Positions 45,657-55,660 of a stretch of DNA of 64,000 bases are shown one piece after another. The position numbers and the translations under genes were made by a program. Origin of the DNA: Puccinellia tenuiflora (Eukaryota; Streptophyta; Magnoliopsida; Poales; Poaceae); contig QRDG01002510.1 in NCBI GenBank assembly GCA_012064385.1, positions 62,001 to 126,000 of the forward strand. Reading direction: 5' to 3'. Under the pieces are notes generated by a model. That model saw only the letters and a program-made list of their open reading frames with translations, had not been told where the DNA came from and made no database searches. How positions within the stretch are numbered: the first letter of the stretch is position 1; each line of letters begins with the position of its first letter.

Positions 45657-45796
45657 GTTAGCAGAATTGGGAAAGATCCCAGGAAATGTCAAATTAGAAA
45701 CCCCTAATGGAATTACATATGATGTCGGACATCATATGTAATCCTATTAGGGGCTTCTAATTTGAAAGCTCGTGGAATCTTTCCCAATTTTCTAAC
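45657..45796 (-). repeat. 140-bp near-perfect palindrome (hairpin)
   Basis: Two arms of about 70 bp (45657-45726 and 45728-45796) are inverted copies joined at one base. About 59 of 70 positions match, and the inner 20 bp (TTACATATGATGTC side) are perfect. It lies in AT-rich, probably transcribed leader or intron sequence between the minus-strand TATA box at 46517 and the reading frames at 45539. It could be a young MIRNA-like hairpin or a small MITE; no target duplication was found. Confidence 0.8.
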
Positions 45797-46516
45797 CCAA
45801 TTTTCTGCTAATAAAAATTAAATCATCTAAATTAACCACCAAAATTAAAACCTAGCTAATAAAATTAACCTAGCTAATAAATCTAACTAAGTAACACTAA
45901 ATTATCGAACCTAATTTTTACTAACACTAAATTTTGGTAACACTAATTATCTAACCAAATTTTGGTAACACTAATTGTCTAACCGAATTACCTAAAAATG
46001 TTGTCAAGTGAAGCCTTCATCTACACAAGAAGGCTCTAAAATTAAAGTACCAATTTAACTTAGCAAAATTTCTAAAATTAAACTAACCTAAATCTAAAAA
46101 TCAAACTAACTAATCTAAAATTTAACCTAAAATTAAACTAACCTAAAAATCTACGTAATTAACTGATCTAAAATTAAACTAACCTAAAAATCAATACCAA
46201 AAAAAACTAACCTAAATCGAGCGGCGCCGGCGCGGAGGAGGAGGCGACGGCGGCGGGCACGGAGGAGGCGACGGTGGCGGGCGCGGAGGAGGGCTCGGGC
46301 AGCGGAGGAGGCGACGGCGGTGGGCACGGAGGAGGGCTCGGGCGGCAGAGGAGGTGATGGCGGCGGCACGAGGAGGCGACGACACGGGCACTTAGGACGG
46401 CGGCGAAGGAGGGCGCGGGCGCGGAGGACGGCGGCAGCGCGAGGAGGGATTTGGGCAGGTCTTCGCCGCGATTTGCTCTATCTCGGTTCGTGTCTCGAAC
46501 CAGGGTGGAGGGCCTA

Positions 46517-46528
46517 GGTATTTATACC
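46517..46528 (-). promoter_or_regulatory. TATA box for the leftward CACTA gene
   Basis: The minus strand reads GGTATAAATACC. It lies just downstream (in minus-strand terms) of inverted CCGGGACTAGAGG repeats. It would start transcription near 46490 toward the second CACTA gene. Confidence 0.6.
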
Positions 46529-46529
46529 C

Positions 46530-46695
46530 AGGGACCTCTAGTCCCGGTTCGTGCCACGAGCCGGGACTAGAGGGTACCCTCTAGTCCCGGCTGGTGCCAC
46601 GAACCGGGACTAGAGGTATTTTCGGTGGGCCGAAAGGGCGCGCCAAAAAAAACCCTCTAGTACCGGTTGGTTCCACGAACCGGGACTACATGTGT
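46530..46695. repeat. Internal inverted CTAGTCCCGG repeats
   Basis: Three inverted pairs of CTCTAGTCCCGG/CCGGGACTAGAG, with spacers such as TTCGTGCCACGAG, resemble the subterminal repeats at 27795-28340. Here they sit internally next to a promoter. Confidence 0.8.
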
Positions 46696-46774
46696 TTTTT
46701 TTGCGCGCAAAGGCCCAAATTTTTTGAATTTGAATAACTTCTGCATATTTTTGAATTTGAATAACTTCTGCATA

Positions 46775-47059
46775 TTTTTTGAATCTGACAAAAATTTCAA
46801 AATGAAAAGTGTTTGAATTTAAATAAGTAATGCAAAACCTTTTTCTGTTTTCCAAAATAATTATTCAAACTATTCAAACTATTAACCATTTTGCCATTTT
46901 CAATTGAAAATGCATTAACTAATATTTTTTGAATCTGACAAAAATTGCAATATGAAAAGTGTTTGAATTTAAATAAGTAATCCAAAACATTTTTTTTCTA
47001 AAATAGTTATTCAAACTATTCAAACTATTAACATTTTGCCATTTTCAATTAAAAATGCA
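46775..47059. repeat. AT-rich roughly 147-bp tandem repeat, left part
   Basis: Units are anchored by GAATCTGACAAAAAT at 46781 and 46931 (period 150). The array is interrupted at 47059 by a Helitron and resumes at 50191. Confidence 0.9.
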
Positions 47060-50000
47060 CTAGTCGTCAACCCGTGCGTCGGCACGGGATAGTTTATAAT
47101 TTTATTTTGGCATGGTGGTGATATGTTTTCGTGGTGTTTTACATGGTTAATTAGTCACTTACCCACATGAAAAAATGATGTTTTTTCTGTCATTTGAGTT
47201 CAGATGTCATTTGTCATGTATATAGGGTTTGTAACTATGTACAAAGATTTCTGATTCCTAGGTAGAAAGTTTTCTCTAGTCTCCAATTTTTTCGGCTTTC
47301 TTACACTTTGTGATTTTTTGCTCGATAGCCAAACCAACTGATGTAGTAAATAAGAATTTATTCTATCCAACGGCTAGACTTTTGCATTACATTATGATTT
47401 TTTCTTACGATGGACGTATACATGGACGCACTTAACTTAATGTTTGGTGCACATGTGTTCGTTTGATATCTAACATGCATGCATAGTTCCAGTTTGAAAA
47501 CAAAATTAAGAGATGCACAATTTCGTATTGTCGTGATTCCAGTTTGAATACTAATAGAGTAACATCATAGTTCTACCATGTCATAATATTCTGTTATAGT
47601 TGTTAATTTTGGTGTAGAATAATAAAAAATGTGGTTAATTTGAAGATGCATTAGACAGTATATAAAATTGGACATGCTTGCTCATGTCGACGATAGTACA
47701 TCTTAGAAACTAATTGGTCTCTCATAATTATAAGTTGCAATAAATATGATGGTTCAAAACATGGCCGTTAGCATGCAAATTTCCGTCATTTGTTCGAGAT
47801 TTGTAAGGAAAGCTTATAGTATTTTTATTATTATTGTAACATGTGACATAGAGCACTATTCCATGTTAAGCTATTGCCCTTGTCAATTGCATACCACGAT
47901 GTTCATGGCAGCAAATAGAGTTTCTTCCTCCCAACAGGATAAGTGTGGTTTCTACTCTAAAAAAATAGAAGCAAAATTTTTTGTAAGGAATACCTTATTT
48001 TTTTTAATGTATGCTAGCAAAATAGCAGGGCATGAAGCATCTACCAATGGAAGATCAGCATCGTGGTCTCCCCAGCTTTTGCCGGAAGGGTAAAAGGCTA
48101 GAGACATGAAGCAATAGTTTTTCATAAGCCACATGAGCAGGCGATTTAAATAGAAGACACCAAGCATGCATGGTCCGTTCTGGAACAAATAACCTGCCAA
48201 CGTAAACGCATTAGCAGGCAGCACTGCTGGTGCGATGGTTAGGTACTACTCAATATTCATAAAAAATCAAGGAAATATTGTACTTCATTCTGAACAATTG
48301 CATTTCAGTTGTCAATGTATATAGCCCAATATGTTGGAGAAATCATGTAGGTAACATGAAACTAAGTTGGGCTTAATTGCAAAAAGATTAACCAAATTGT
48401 AGGATAGATAGAGGTAAATATTTTGATTCTTAAATTAAAATTAAGGAATTATGGATGTATCTACAATTAGTGTACTTGATAAAAAAAATTACTATACTGG
48501 TTTCATCTAAGGATCACTGATGTTTACCTACCTCTTCTTTTCCAAGTTAGTTCTAACAAACTTGAAGGTTGATATCAATGGACAAATACTTACCTTAAAC
48601 CTGCAACACAAATCACTATTAAAGAAGGCATCCTAATTATTTCCTGATCATTCTGCCGGTGAAGACAGAATGAAAAAGCTACAACTAATGTGGTGGCTAA
48701 ACTAAGTGCATCATTACTTCAACCTGTAACTGTAAATAATGGAAGCGCACCAACCTTGTATTGTTACGTTAGTTTACTTTCCACTTTCAGATTCGATGTG
48801 TGATATTAAAGAACCACGGCTTGATATAGAATTTAAATAACTATCCGGGGTACTCAAGCCAACAAAGGGATGCTGCCATGCTGGGGCCTCATAAACTGTG
48901 CAGCAGTTAGTTCTTATAGTGGTGATTTTTTTTTAGGGCATTATAGTGCTGAAGTTGAACCAAATATAGCAGCCAGCTCTACTATCTTTGTAGGTCTTAA
49001 TACAGAGGAAGATGATAAAATAATCAAGCTGATTAGATTTCTATATGTTCAGGAGACCGGCGGCATTGGTTTTAAGACTCTTACCTGTAGTTTGTAGGTC
49101 GATTCCATGTAAAAACACACTTGCCTTAATTTGACGGGTGAGGCGTAGAGGAGAACAACACAATAGGTAACCTTAATGAGCACAATAATGATCCATACAT
49201 GCACTGTAGGGCAGTAAATAATCTCAGGTTGTGCATTGGGTGGAAGCAGCAAGTGACGATACGATCAAGCAGCTCACCGACCAGATTTACTGAAATTAGT
49301 TACATCATCTAAAATAAGCTAGTACGTCGATGAATTACTTAGACCACCATTAGTAAGTACTATGACATTAACTAATATCACCTACTAAAATATAATCAAT
49401 GGAAAAAAAAAGCTGGAGCAATCAGACTAACACCAGTATGCAGAGTTAACCGATGATTGAAAAACACCACGTACTATGCATCGTTAACCAACACCAGTAT
49501 GCAGAGTTAACCGATGATTGAAAAACACCACTATGCATCGTTAACCGATGAGTAAAAAACATGATGAATATGTTAATGAAACCCATTTTAATTAGGAAGT
49601 GAAAACCAACCTACAGTTCAGCACCAATATATGGACGTAATGATGTTTACGGCCGACCATGTGCTGGCCCGGCTCCTCTCTGATGTCTAACAAACACATC
49701 ATGCTGATGCTCGCTGCCTTGCTCACGTTGGACAAACATGAGAGCAGGATCGATCAATCAACCAATGTCAATCTATTAATTGCCCCTGCGTAAGCGTTGT
49801 TTCTCTGTAGCAATCAGCAGCCGGCGGCAGTAGCAGCATATAAGAAGACGCATCTACAGATTAGCGTGACTGATCACTCAACCGATGTCCATCTACGATG
49901 AGCAGGATCGCTGTCTCTCATCGGTTTTCTACAGACGAGCAAGATCGCAACCGGCGGCGGCGGCAGAGAATAGAGGATGCAACAGGGTGAGATCGGTTTT

Positions 50001-50190
50001 CTAGGCTTTGAGCTGTACGGAAGCCAAACAATAACACGTGTGGAGATGGCGGAGGCCAGGCTACAGCGACTTAATCCACTTAATCCAATGGTTGTTAAGA
50101 CGTGGGAGGAATATCTGACGGATCTGTTTGGTTTATACGTGAGGATTAACGTGGTGCCTCCTACGGTGCCTCCAATTAGTAAATATAAGA
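47060..50190 (-). mobile_element. Helitron (non-autonomous), 3131 bp
   Basis: On the minus strand it begins TCTTATATTTACTAATTGG (50190 inward) and ends with a hairpin CCCGTGCCGACGCACGGG shortly before the terminal CTAG (47063-47060). Insertion is between A (47059) and T (50191) with no target duplication. These are the diagnostic Helitron features: 5' TC, 3' hairpin plus CTRR, AT target. Removing it restores a continuous 147-bp tandem repeat. No Rep/helicase is encoded. The interior includes a 61-bp local duplication at 49431-49548; I identified no captured gene. Confidence 0.92.
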
Positions 50191-50445
50191 TTAACTAATA
50201 TTTTTTGAATCTGACAAAAATTTCAAAATGAAAAGTGTTTGAATTTAATTATGTAATCCAAAACATTTTCTATTTTCCAAAATAATTATTCTAACTATTC
50301 AAACTATTAGCCATTTTGCCATTTTCAATTAAAATGCATTAACTAATTTTTTTGAATCTGACAAAAATTTCAAAATGAAAAGTGTTGGAATTTAAGTAAG
50401 TAATCCAAAACCATTTTGCCATTTTCAATTAAAAATGCATTACCG
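50191..50445. repeat. AT-rich roughly 147-bp tandem repeat, right part
   Basis: It has units anchored by GAATCTGACAAAAAT at 50207 and 50354. With the Helitron removed the spacings across the four units are 150, 145 and 147 bp. Confidence 0.9.
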
Positions 50446-50491
50446 TCATCAGTGCAGGTAGTATGCCCAATCAGGAAGAAGCACACAGATC

Positions 50492-50580
50492 GTGTGTTTC
50501 CTTCGAACGCTTGTGAGCCGTTGGATCAGCGGTGTGTTTCTTTCGAGCGCTTGTGAGCCGTTGGATCTCAAGCAGAAGAT
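50492..50580 (+). repeat. Short tandem duplication
   Basis: The phrase GTGTGTTTCCTTCGAACGCT followed by TGTGAGCCGTTGGATC occurs twice with a few differences, about 41 bp apart. It lies upstream of the plus-strand promoter of the hairpin locus. Confidence 0.8.
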
Positions 50581-50604
50581 AAGGCACACATATCAATGCT
50601 CCTT

Positions 50605-50642
50605 TAGTCCCGGTTCCAGCTACCAACGGGGACTAAAGATGA
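50605..50642 (+). repeat. Inverted TTTAGTCCCGG repeat next to a promoter
   Basis: CTTTAGTCCCGGTTCCAGC with CAACGGGGACTAAAG makes a subterminal-repeat-like hairpin. It lies about 25 bp upstream of a plus-strand TATA box, mirroring the arrangement at 46530-46695. Confidence 0.75.
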
Positions 50643-50663
50643 AGAGTTGCCCTGATCTTTTAG

Positions 50664-50674
50664 CTATAAATACC
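50664..50674 (+). promoter_or_regulatory. TATA box for a rightward transcript
   Basis: CTATAAATACC reads on the plus strand. A start site would be expected near 50695-50705, just before the hairpins. The core TATAAATACC is the same as that of the leftward promoter at 46517-46528 (minus). Confidence 0.55.
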
Positions 50675-50738
50675 CACCATGACGAGGAGATGAAGAACAA
50701 GAGCACGGCAACAGCGGAAAGAGAAGACAAAGGACTCC

Positions 50739-50808
50739 TCTATGCATGAGTTTCTCGAAGATGTCGTTGGGCAGGGACCTATGACATCTTCGAGGGGCTC
50801 GGCATAGA
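50739..50808 (+). ncRNA. Candidate pre-miRNA-like hairpin
   Basis: As RNA, 50739-50765 pairs with 50783-50808: about 26 pairs, including four G-U, with one bulged A (50746) and a 17-nt loop. The inner 12 bp, CTCGAAGATGTC/GACATCTTCGAG, are perfect. Stem length, loop size and a position about 40 nt after the expected start site fit a plant MIRNA precursor. Expression is not demonstrated, and the arms match no microRNA I can recall. Confidence 0.5.
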
Positions 50809-50886
50809 AGCGTTCTCTTAGTGCTAAGAGGGTTCATACTGTAGTCAACCTAGTCCGGAAGGCAAAGACATAGGACATCTCTATAT

Positions 50887-51358
50887 AGAAATCCTTCAGT
50901 TCATCGACCGAACACAAATAATTCGGATTCCCTGCATACGTCCAATGGTGCATTTGATATGCAGGCACTCACGAGCCACCGTTGGGCTGTATGCAGGGGA
51001 AACCATGTGTTTTGTTTTATACAGAAATCCTTCAGTTCATCGACCGAACACAAATCATTCGGATTCCCTGCATACGTCCAACGGTGCATTTGATATGCAG
51101 GCACTCACGAGCCACCGTTGGGCTGTATGCAGGGGAAACCATGTGTTTTGTTCTATATAAAAATCCTTCAGTTCATCGACCGAATACAAATCATTCGGAT
51201 TCCCTGCATACGTCCAACGGTGCATTTGATATGCAGGCACTCACGAGCCACCGTTGGGCTGTATGTAGGGGAAACCGTGTGTTTTGTTATATATAGAAAT
51301 CCGTCAGTTCATCGACCGAATACAAATCATTCAGATTCCCTGCATACATCCAACGGTG
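50887..51358 (+). ncRNA. Tandem array of 136-bp units, each with a miRNA-like hairpin
   Basis: Units start at 50887, 51023, 51159 and 51295, all exactly 136 bp apart. The fourth is cut after its 5' arm. Each complete unit folds into an 80-nt hairpin (50925-51004, 51061-51140, 51197-51276). The stem has about 25 pairs: GGATTCCCTGCATACGTCC followed by AACGGTG, against CACCGTTGGGCTGTATGCAG followed by GGGAAACC. It has one A/A mismatch and two single-base bulges. The loop is about 26 nt and nearly invariant. Substitutions in the stems keep pairing (C to T at the fourth base of CAACGGTG in unit 1; C to T in the 3' arm of unit 3; G to A in the 5' arm of unit 4). The array ends about 47 bp before the transposase stop codon, on the opposite strand. 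Confidence 0.65.
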
Positions 51359-51404
51359 AAGTTACATAAAAGGTTTAATACATTATTACACATCACCAAC
51401 ATCC

Positions 51405-54400
51405 CTATCTAGTGTTTGGGTTTTTTCTGCGTCGTAACCATGGAGCATCTTCATTAATTAACAGGAGACTTGGGTCATCCTTCACTGCGAAGGGCGGAAT
51501 TTCATGAAACTTATCATAATCTTCTAACATGTCTGTCTCCCACGATGTTTCTTTTACCTGAAAGAACTATGTGGCGCTTTGGCTTATCGTCTGATGTATT
51601 CTTTTGCTTATTTTTTATCGGTTTGGTAGACATGTCCTTCACATAGAAAACCTGAGCCACATCATTGGCTAAGACGAATGGTCCGTCTAAGTATGCAAGA
51701 TTGTTGATGTCCACTGTTATCTTCCGTACTGCTCGTCTACCTTTAACCCGCCTGCTGTCAGCTTGACCCATTTGCACCGAAACACGGGGACCTTAAAAGT
51801 AGGTCCATAGTCAAGTTCCCATATCTCCTCTATGTAACCGTTCTATGTATCTTTTGACCCATTTTTGTTTGTTGCATCAAAGCGGACACCACTGTTTTGG
51901 TTGGTGCTCTTTTTATCTTGGGCAAACGTGTAAAATGTATTCCCATTTATCTCGTACCCTTGGAAAGTCCATATAGTCGAAGATGGTGACCTGGACAACA
52001 AGTACAACTGATCTTCAATAGTGTTGTTATTGTTGAGATGTGTTTGCAACTAGACACCGAAAGTTTCCATGTGTTCATATCTAATCCAGGAGTCAGGCTT
52101 CCCCGGTTGTTGAAGCGTACAATATTCTTGTGTTCCTCGATATACAGAGCCGCCAAGGTGGAATTCTATAGAACTGTGTAGTGCGCTTGAGTGAAAGAAT
52201 GTCCGTCCCTACATATTATTGATTTCCTTTCTAGAGTGCCTTTTCCACTCAGTCTCCCCTCATGCCGCGATTCAGGAAGACCAATCGAATTAATGTCGGG
52301 AATAAAGTCAACACAAAACTCAATGACCTCCTCTGTTCCATAGCCTTTGGAGATGCTTCCTTCTGGCCTAGCACGGTTATGAACATATTTCTTCAAAACT
52401 CCCATGAACCTCTCAAAGAGGAACATATTGTGTAAAAATACAGGACCCAGAATGGCAATCTCTTCGACTAGGTGTACTAGGAGATGCGTCATAATATTGA
52501 AGAAGGATGGTGGGAACACCAACTCAAAACTAAAGAGACATTGAACAACATCCCTTTGTAACCTTGGTAGAATTTCTGGATCGATTATCTTCTGAGAAAT
52601 TGCATTGAGAAATGCACATAGCTTCACAATGGGTAGTCGAACATTTTCCGGTAGAATCCCCCGCAATGCAACCGGAAGCAATTGAGTCATAAGCACGTGA
52701 CAGTCATGAGACTTTAGGTTCTGAAATTTTTTCTCGGCCATATTTATTATTCCCTTTATATTCGACGAGAAACCAGATGGGACCTTCATACTGCTCAGGA
52801 CTTCAAAAATATTTCCTTCTCTTCTTTCGTAAGAGTGTAGCTGGCATGACTTAGACCTCCTTTATCCGTCTTCATTGGATGCAGGTCATCTGGGTCTTTC
52901 ATACGTTGCTGGTCCTGCCGTGCTTCCGGCATATCTTTTGTCTTCCCATACACGCCTAAATGTCCTAGCAGGTTCACGCAAAGATTCTTCGTCACGTGCA
53001 TCACGTCGATTGCAGAGCGGACCTCTAGGACTTTCCAATAGGGTAGCTCCCAAAATATTGATTTCTTCTTCCACATGGCCGCATGTCCGGTGGCGTCATT
53101 CGGAACTGATTGACCGCCAGGACCCTTTCCAAAGATCACTTCTAGATCCTTGACCATACCAAATATATCATCACCAGTACGGCGGACAGGCTTCCTCCGA
53201 TGCTCTGTCATATCTTTGAAATGCTTGCATTTCTTTCTTACGGGATGCTTATGAGGAAGAAATCGACGATGGCCCAGGTACACAACCTTCTTACATTTCT
53301 CCAAATATGTACTATCAGTCTCATCTAGACAGTGCGTGAATACATTGTATCCCTTGTTTGTCTGTCCTGAAAGGTTACTAAGAGCAGGCCAATCATTAAT
53401 GGTTACGAAGAGCAGCGCTCGTAGGTCAAATGACTCCTGTTTGTGCTCATCCCACATACGTACACCTTTTTCGCCCCACAACTGTAAAAGTTCTTCAACT
53501 AGTAGCTTTAGGTACACATCAATGTCGTTGCCGGGTTGCTTCGGGCCTTGGATCAGCATTGGCATCATAATGAACTTCCGCTTCATGCACAACCAAGGAG
53601 GAAGGTTATAGATACATAGAGTTACAGGCCAGGTGTTATGACTGCAGCTCTGCTCCCCAAAAGGAATAATGCCATCTGTACTTAGACCAAACCTTAAGTT
53701 TCTTGCGTCATCTGCAAAGTCCTTGTACTCTCTATCGATTTTTCTCCACTGCGACCCATCAGCGGGGTGTCTCAACATCTCGTCTTTCTTGCGGTCTTTT
53801 TTATGCCATCGCAAAAACTTGGCATGCTCTTTATTTCTGAACAAACGTTTTAACCGTGGTATTATAGGAGCATACCACATCACCTTGGCAGGAACCCTTT
53901 TCCTGGGGGGCTGGCCCTCAACATCACCAGGGTCATCTCGTCTGATCTTATACCGCATACCGGGCATTCATTCTTATTCTCGTACTCCTCACCGCGGTAG
54001 AGGATGCAGTCATTAATGCATGCATGTATCTTCTGCACATCTAATCCTAGAGGGCAGAGAACCTTCTTTGCTTCATACGTACTGTCAGGCAATTCGTTAT
54101 CTTTTGAAAGCTTTTTCTTCATTATTTTCAGTAACTTCTCAAATCCCTTGTCAGATAAACCAGTCTCTGCCTTCCATTGCAGCAATTCCAGTGTGGTACC
54201 GAGCTTTGTGTTGCCATCTTTGCAAGTTGGGTAAAACTTTTTTTTGTGATACTCTAACATGCGCTCCAACTTCAACTTCTCATTTGCACTTTCTGCTTCT
54301 CTCTGTGCATCAAAGATGGCCCGACGAAGATCATCATCTACCATGGGCTCATCTGGTGTCTCTTCATCTTCAGCTTCCCCTTGCATTACCACCGTATTCA

Positions 54401-54687
54401 TGGAACATAGAATATTTGTCATCGTTCTCTTCTTCTTCGTTGTCTGCCATCATTACCCCTCTTTCTCCGTGCTTGGTCCAACAATTATAGCCGGACATGA
54501 AACCGGACTGAATCAGGTGGATGTGAAGGGTTTTTGAGGAAGAGTAATCCTTCTCATTCCGACAGACACAGCATGGACAACACATAAAACCATTCCGCGT
54601 GTTTGCCTCAGCCACATTGAGAAAAGAACGCATGCCTTGAATGTAGTCGATAGAGCGTCGGTCATCGTACATCCATTGCCGGTTCAT
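51405..54687 (-). pseudogene. CACTA transposase, TNPD type (Transposase_21), frameshifted
   Basis: This is the transposase that cuts and joins CACTA ends. Domains in order on the minus strand are: a transposase-associated N-terminus from MNRQWMYDDRRSIDY at 54687, with the CCPCCVC cysteine cluster; an acidic linker with ILYRGEEYENKNECPVCG; Transposase_21 (KVMWYAPIIPRLKRLFRNKE, FGLSTDGIIPFGEQ, SAIDVMHVTKNLCVNLLGHL); DUF4218 (HDCHVLMTQLLPVALRGILP, HLVEEIAILGPVFLHNMFLF); and DUF4216 (EIWELDYGPTFKVPVFRCKW). It ends near INEDAPWLRR with a stop at 51405-51407. Frame changes occur near 54400, 53965 and 52790, and several stops lie in the DUF4216 part. It is therefore probably inactive, though introns could explain some breaks. 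Confidence 0.88.
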
Positions 54688-54865
54688 CGAGCACCTTTTG
54701 TGCATAAGAAGGGAAAACATCATTACACACAACATCATGAATAGAGAAGTGACCAAATTAATCAATACAAGTTCATCACATTAAAACCAAAGTAGAGTAG
54801 TGACCAAATGTAATACATAGTTCTCATAATTAAAACATACATTGAAATTAACATACAATTAAACT

Positions 54866-55150
54866 ATATAATGCATTTAAATGCAACAACAAATGCGATC
54901 AAAATCGCAACTAAGGTAACCATTGATCCAACAACATAATGATACCAAGCCTCTTTATTAATGGCATAGTTTCTAATGTTTCTAATCTTCAAGCGCATTG
55001 CATCCATCTTGATCTTGTGATCATGGACGACATCGGCAAGATACAACTCCAATTCCATCTTCTCTTCTTCACTTCTTTTCAAATTTGCTTTCAAATTATT
55101 GTTTTACTTTTCAAATAAATTTAGCATCTCGACAAGAGAGTCAGTTGGAA
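54866..55150 (-). pseudogene. Small CACTA-associated frame with a C-terminal membrane segment
   Basis: An open frame from the ATG at 55094 ends at about 54864. It has a charged helix (LKRSEEEKMELELYLADVVH) and a C-terminal hydrophobic stretch (VVGSMVTLVAILIAFVVAFK). Related sequence extends upstream (DSLVEMLNLFEK) beyond an in-frame TAA near 55100. The function is unknown. It lies upstream of the transposase on the same strand. Confidence 0.45.
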
Positions 55151-55372
55151 TTTCCGGTTGAACTACCTCCTAGATAAGAATATATATATGTCAAGTGTTG
55201 TTCGGCATAATTGTTATAAACACGAAATTAAAAAATATTTATAAAAGATAATATACCACATCTGAATCATAGATCGGACGAGGACCGACGGGGACGGATA
55301 TCAAAACCATGACACTATACATATAACAAACAGTCATAGAAGTAAAAAAAACTATACAACTAACTATGCAAT

Positions 55373-55660
55373 TGATAACCCCCAAGAGCAGGGGATCACT
55401 GTAGCACCTCTCAATGTGGAAGAATGGTATCGATCCGCAGGAGTAAGAAGGAAAAGTTATCTATTCCCAACAACTAAAGTGTCACAAGTTTTAGTTGATT
55501 ATGCACTAAACAAGTTTAAAGAACAAGATGGTTGATTTAATGGATGGAAGTTTAATGTAACAAAACAAGAATGTGAAAGTGTCCCAATCCTCTTCAATGC
55601 AAGAGGACAAGACAAAGGTGTAAACGGTGCTTGTAAATAAGGCCTAGGGATCATACTTTC
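55373..55660. repeat. Fragment starting TGATAACCCCCAAG, possible LTR start
   Basis: The sequence from 55373 (TGATAACCCCCAAGAGCAGG) resembles the beginning of LTRs of Athila-like grass elements. It is cut at 55661 by the next Gypsy LTR. With no partner LTR or target duplication visible, this is only a suggestion. Confidence 0.35.

Larger units (their letters stand above)
27795..55372 (-). mobile_element. Large CACTA (En/Spm) transposon with two nested insertions, right end not seen
   Basis: The left terminus CACTAGTGGAGAAAAGGCC at 27795 interrupts the DUF1618 gene. Subterminal inverted CTAGTCCCGGG repeats follow. Two genes run leftward on the minus strand: the second-ORF gene with a Ulp1-like domain (28345-45037) and the TNPD-type transposase (51405-54687). 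Inserted in it are a 12.9 kb Gypsy element (28695-41637) and a Helitron (47060-50190), so about 11 kb is native. No TAGTG right terminus was found before 55660, where other elements begin, so the right border given is only where CACTA-like sequence stops being supported. It could be two CACTA elements, but no internal termini were found. Confidence 0.8.

Noticed and set aside
47057..47063. CACTAG at 47058-47063 as a CACTA terminus
   Set aside because: The following sequence has the Helitron hairpin and the far end has TC; it is the Helitron 3' CTAG next to a host A.
46530..50642. Boundary between two adjacent CACTA elements
   Set aside because: CTAGTCCCGG repeats usually mark ends, but no CACTA/TAGTG termini or 3-bp duplication were found, and the AT-rich tandem repeat continues across once the Helitron is removed. 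The possibility is not fully excluded.
50492..50749. 85-codon plus-strand frame over the hairpin promoter
   Set aside because: It crosses a short tandem duplication and a TATA box and has no domain; the non-coding hairpin reading fits the structure better.
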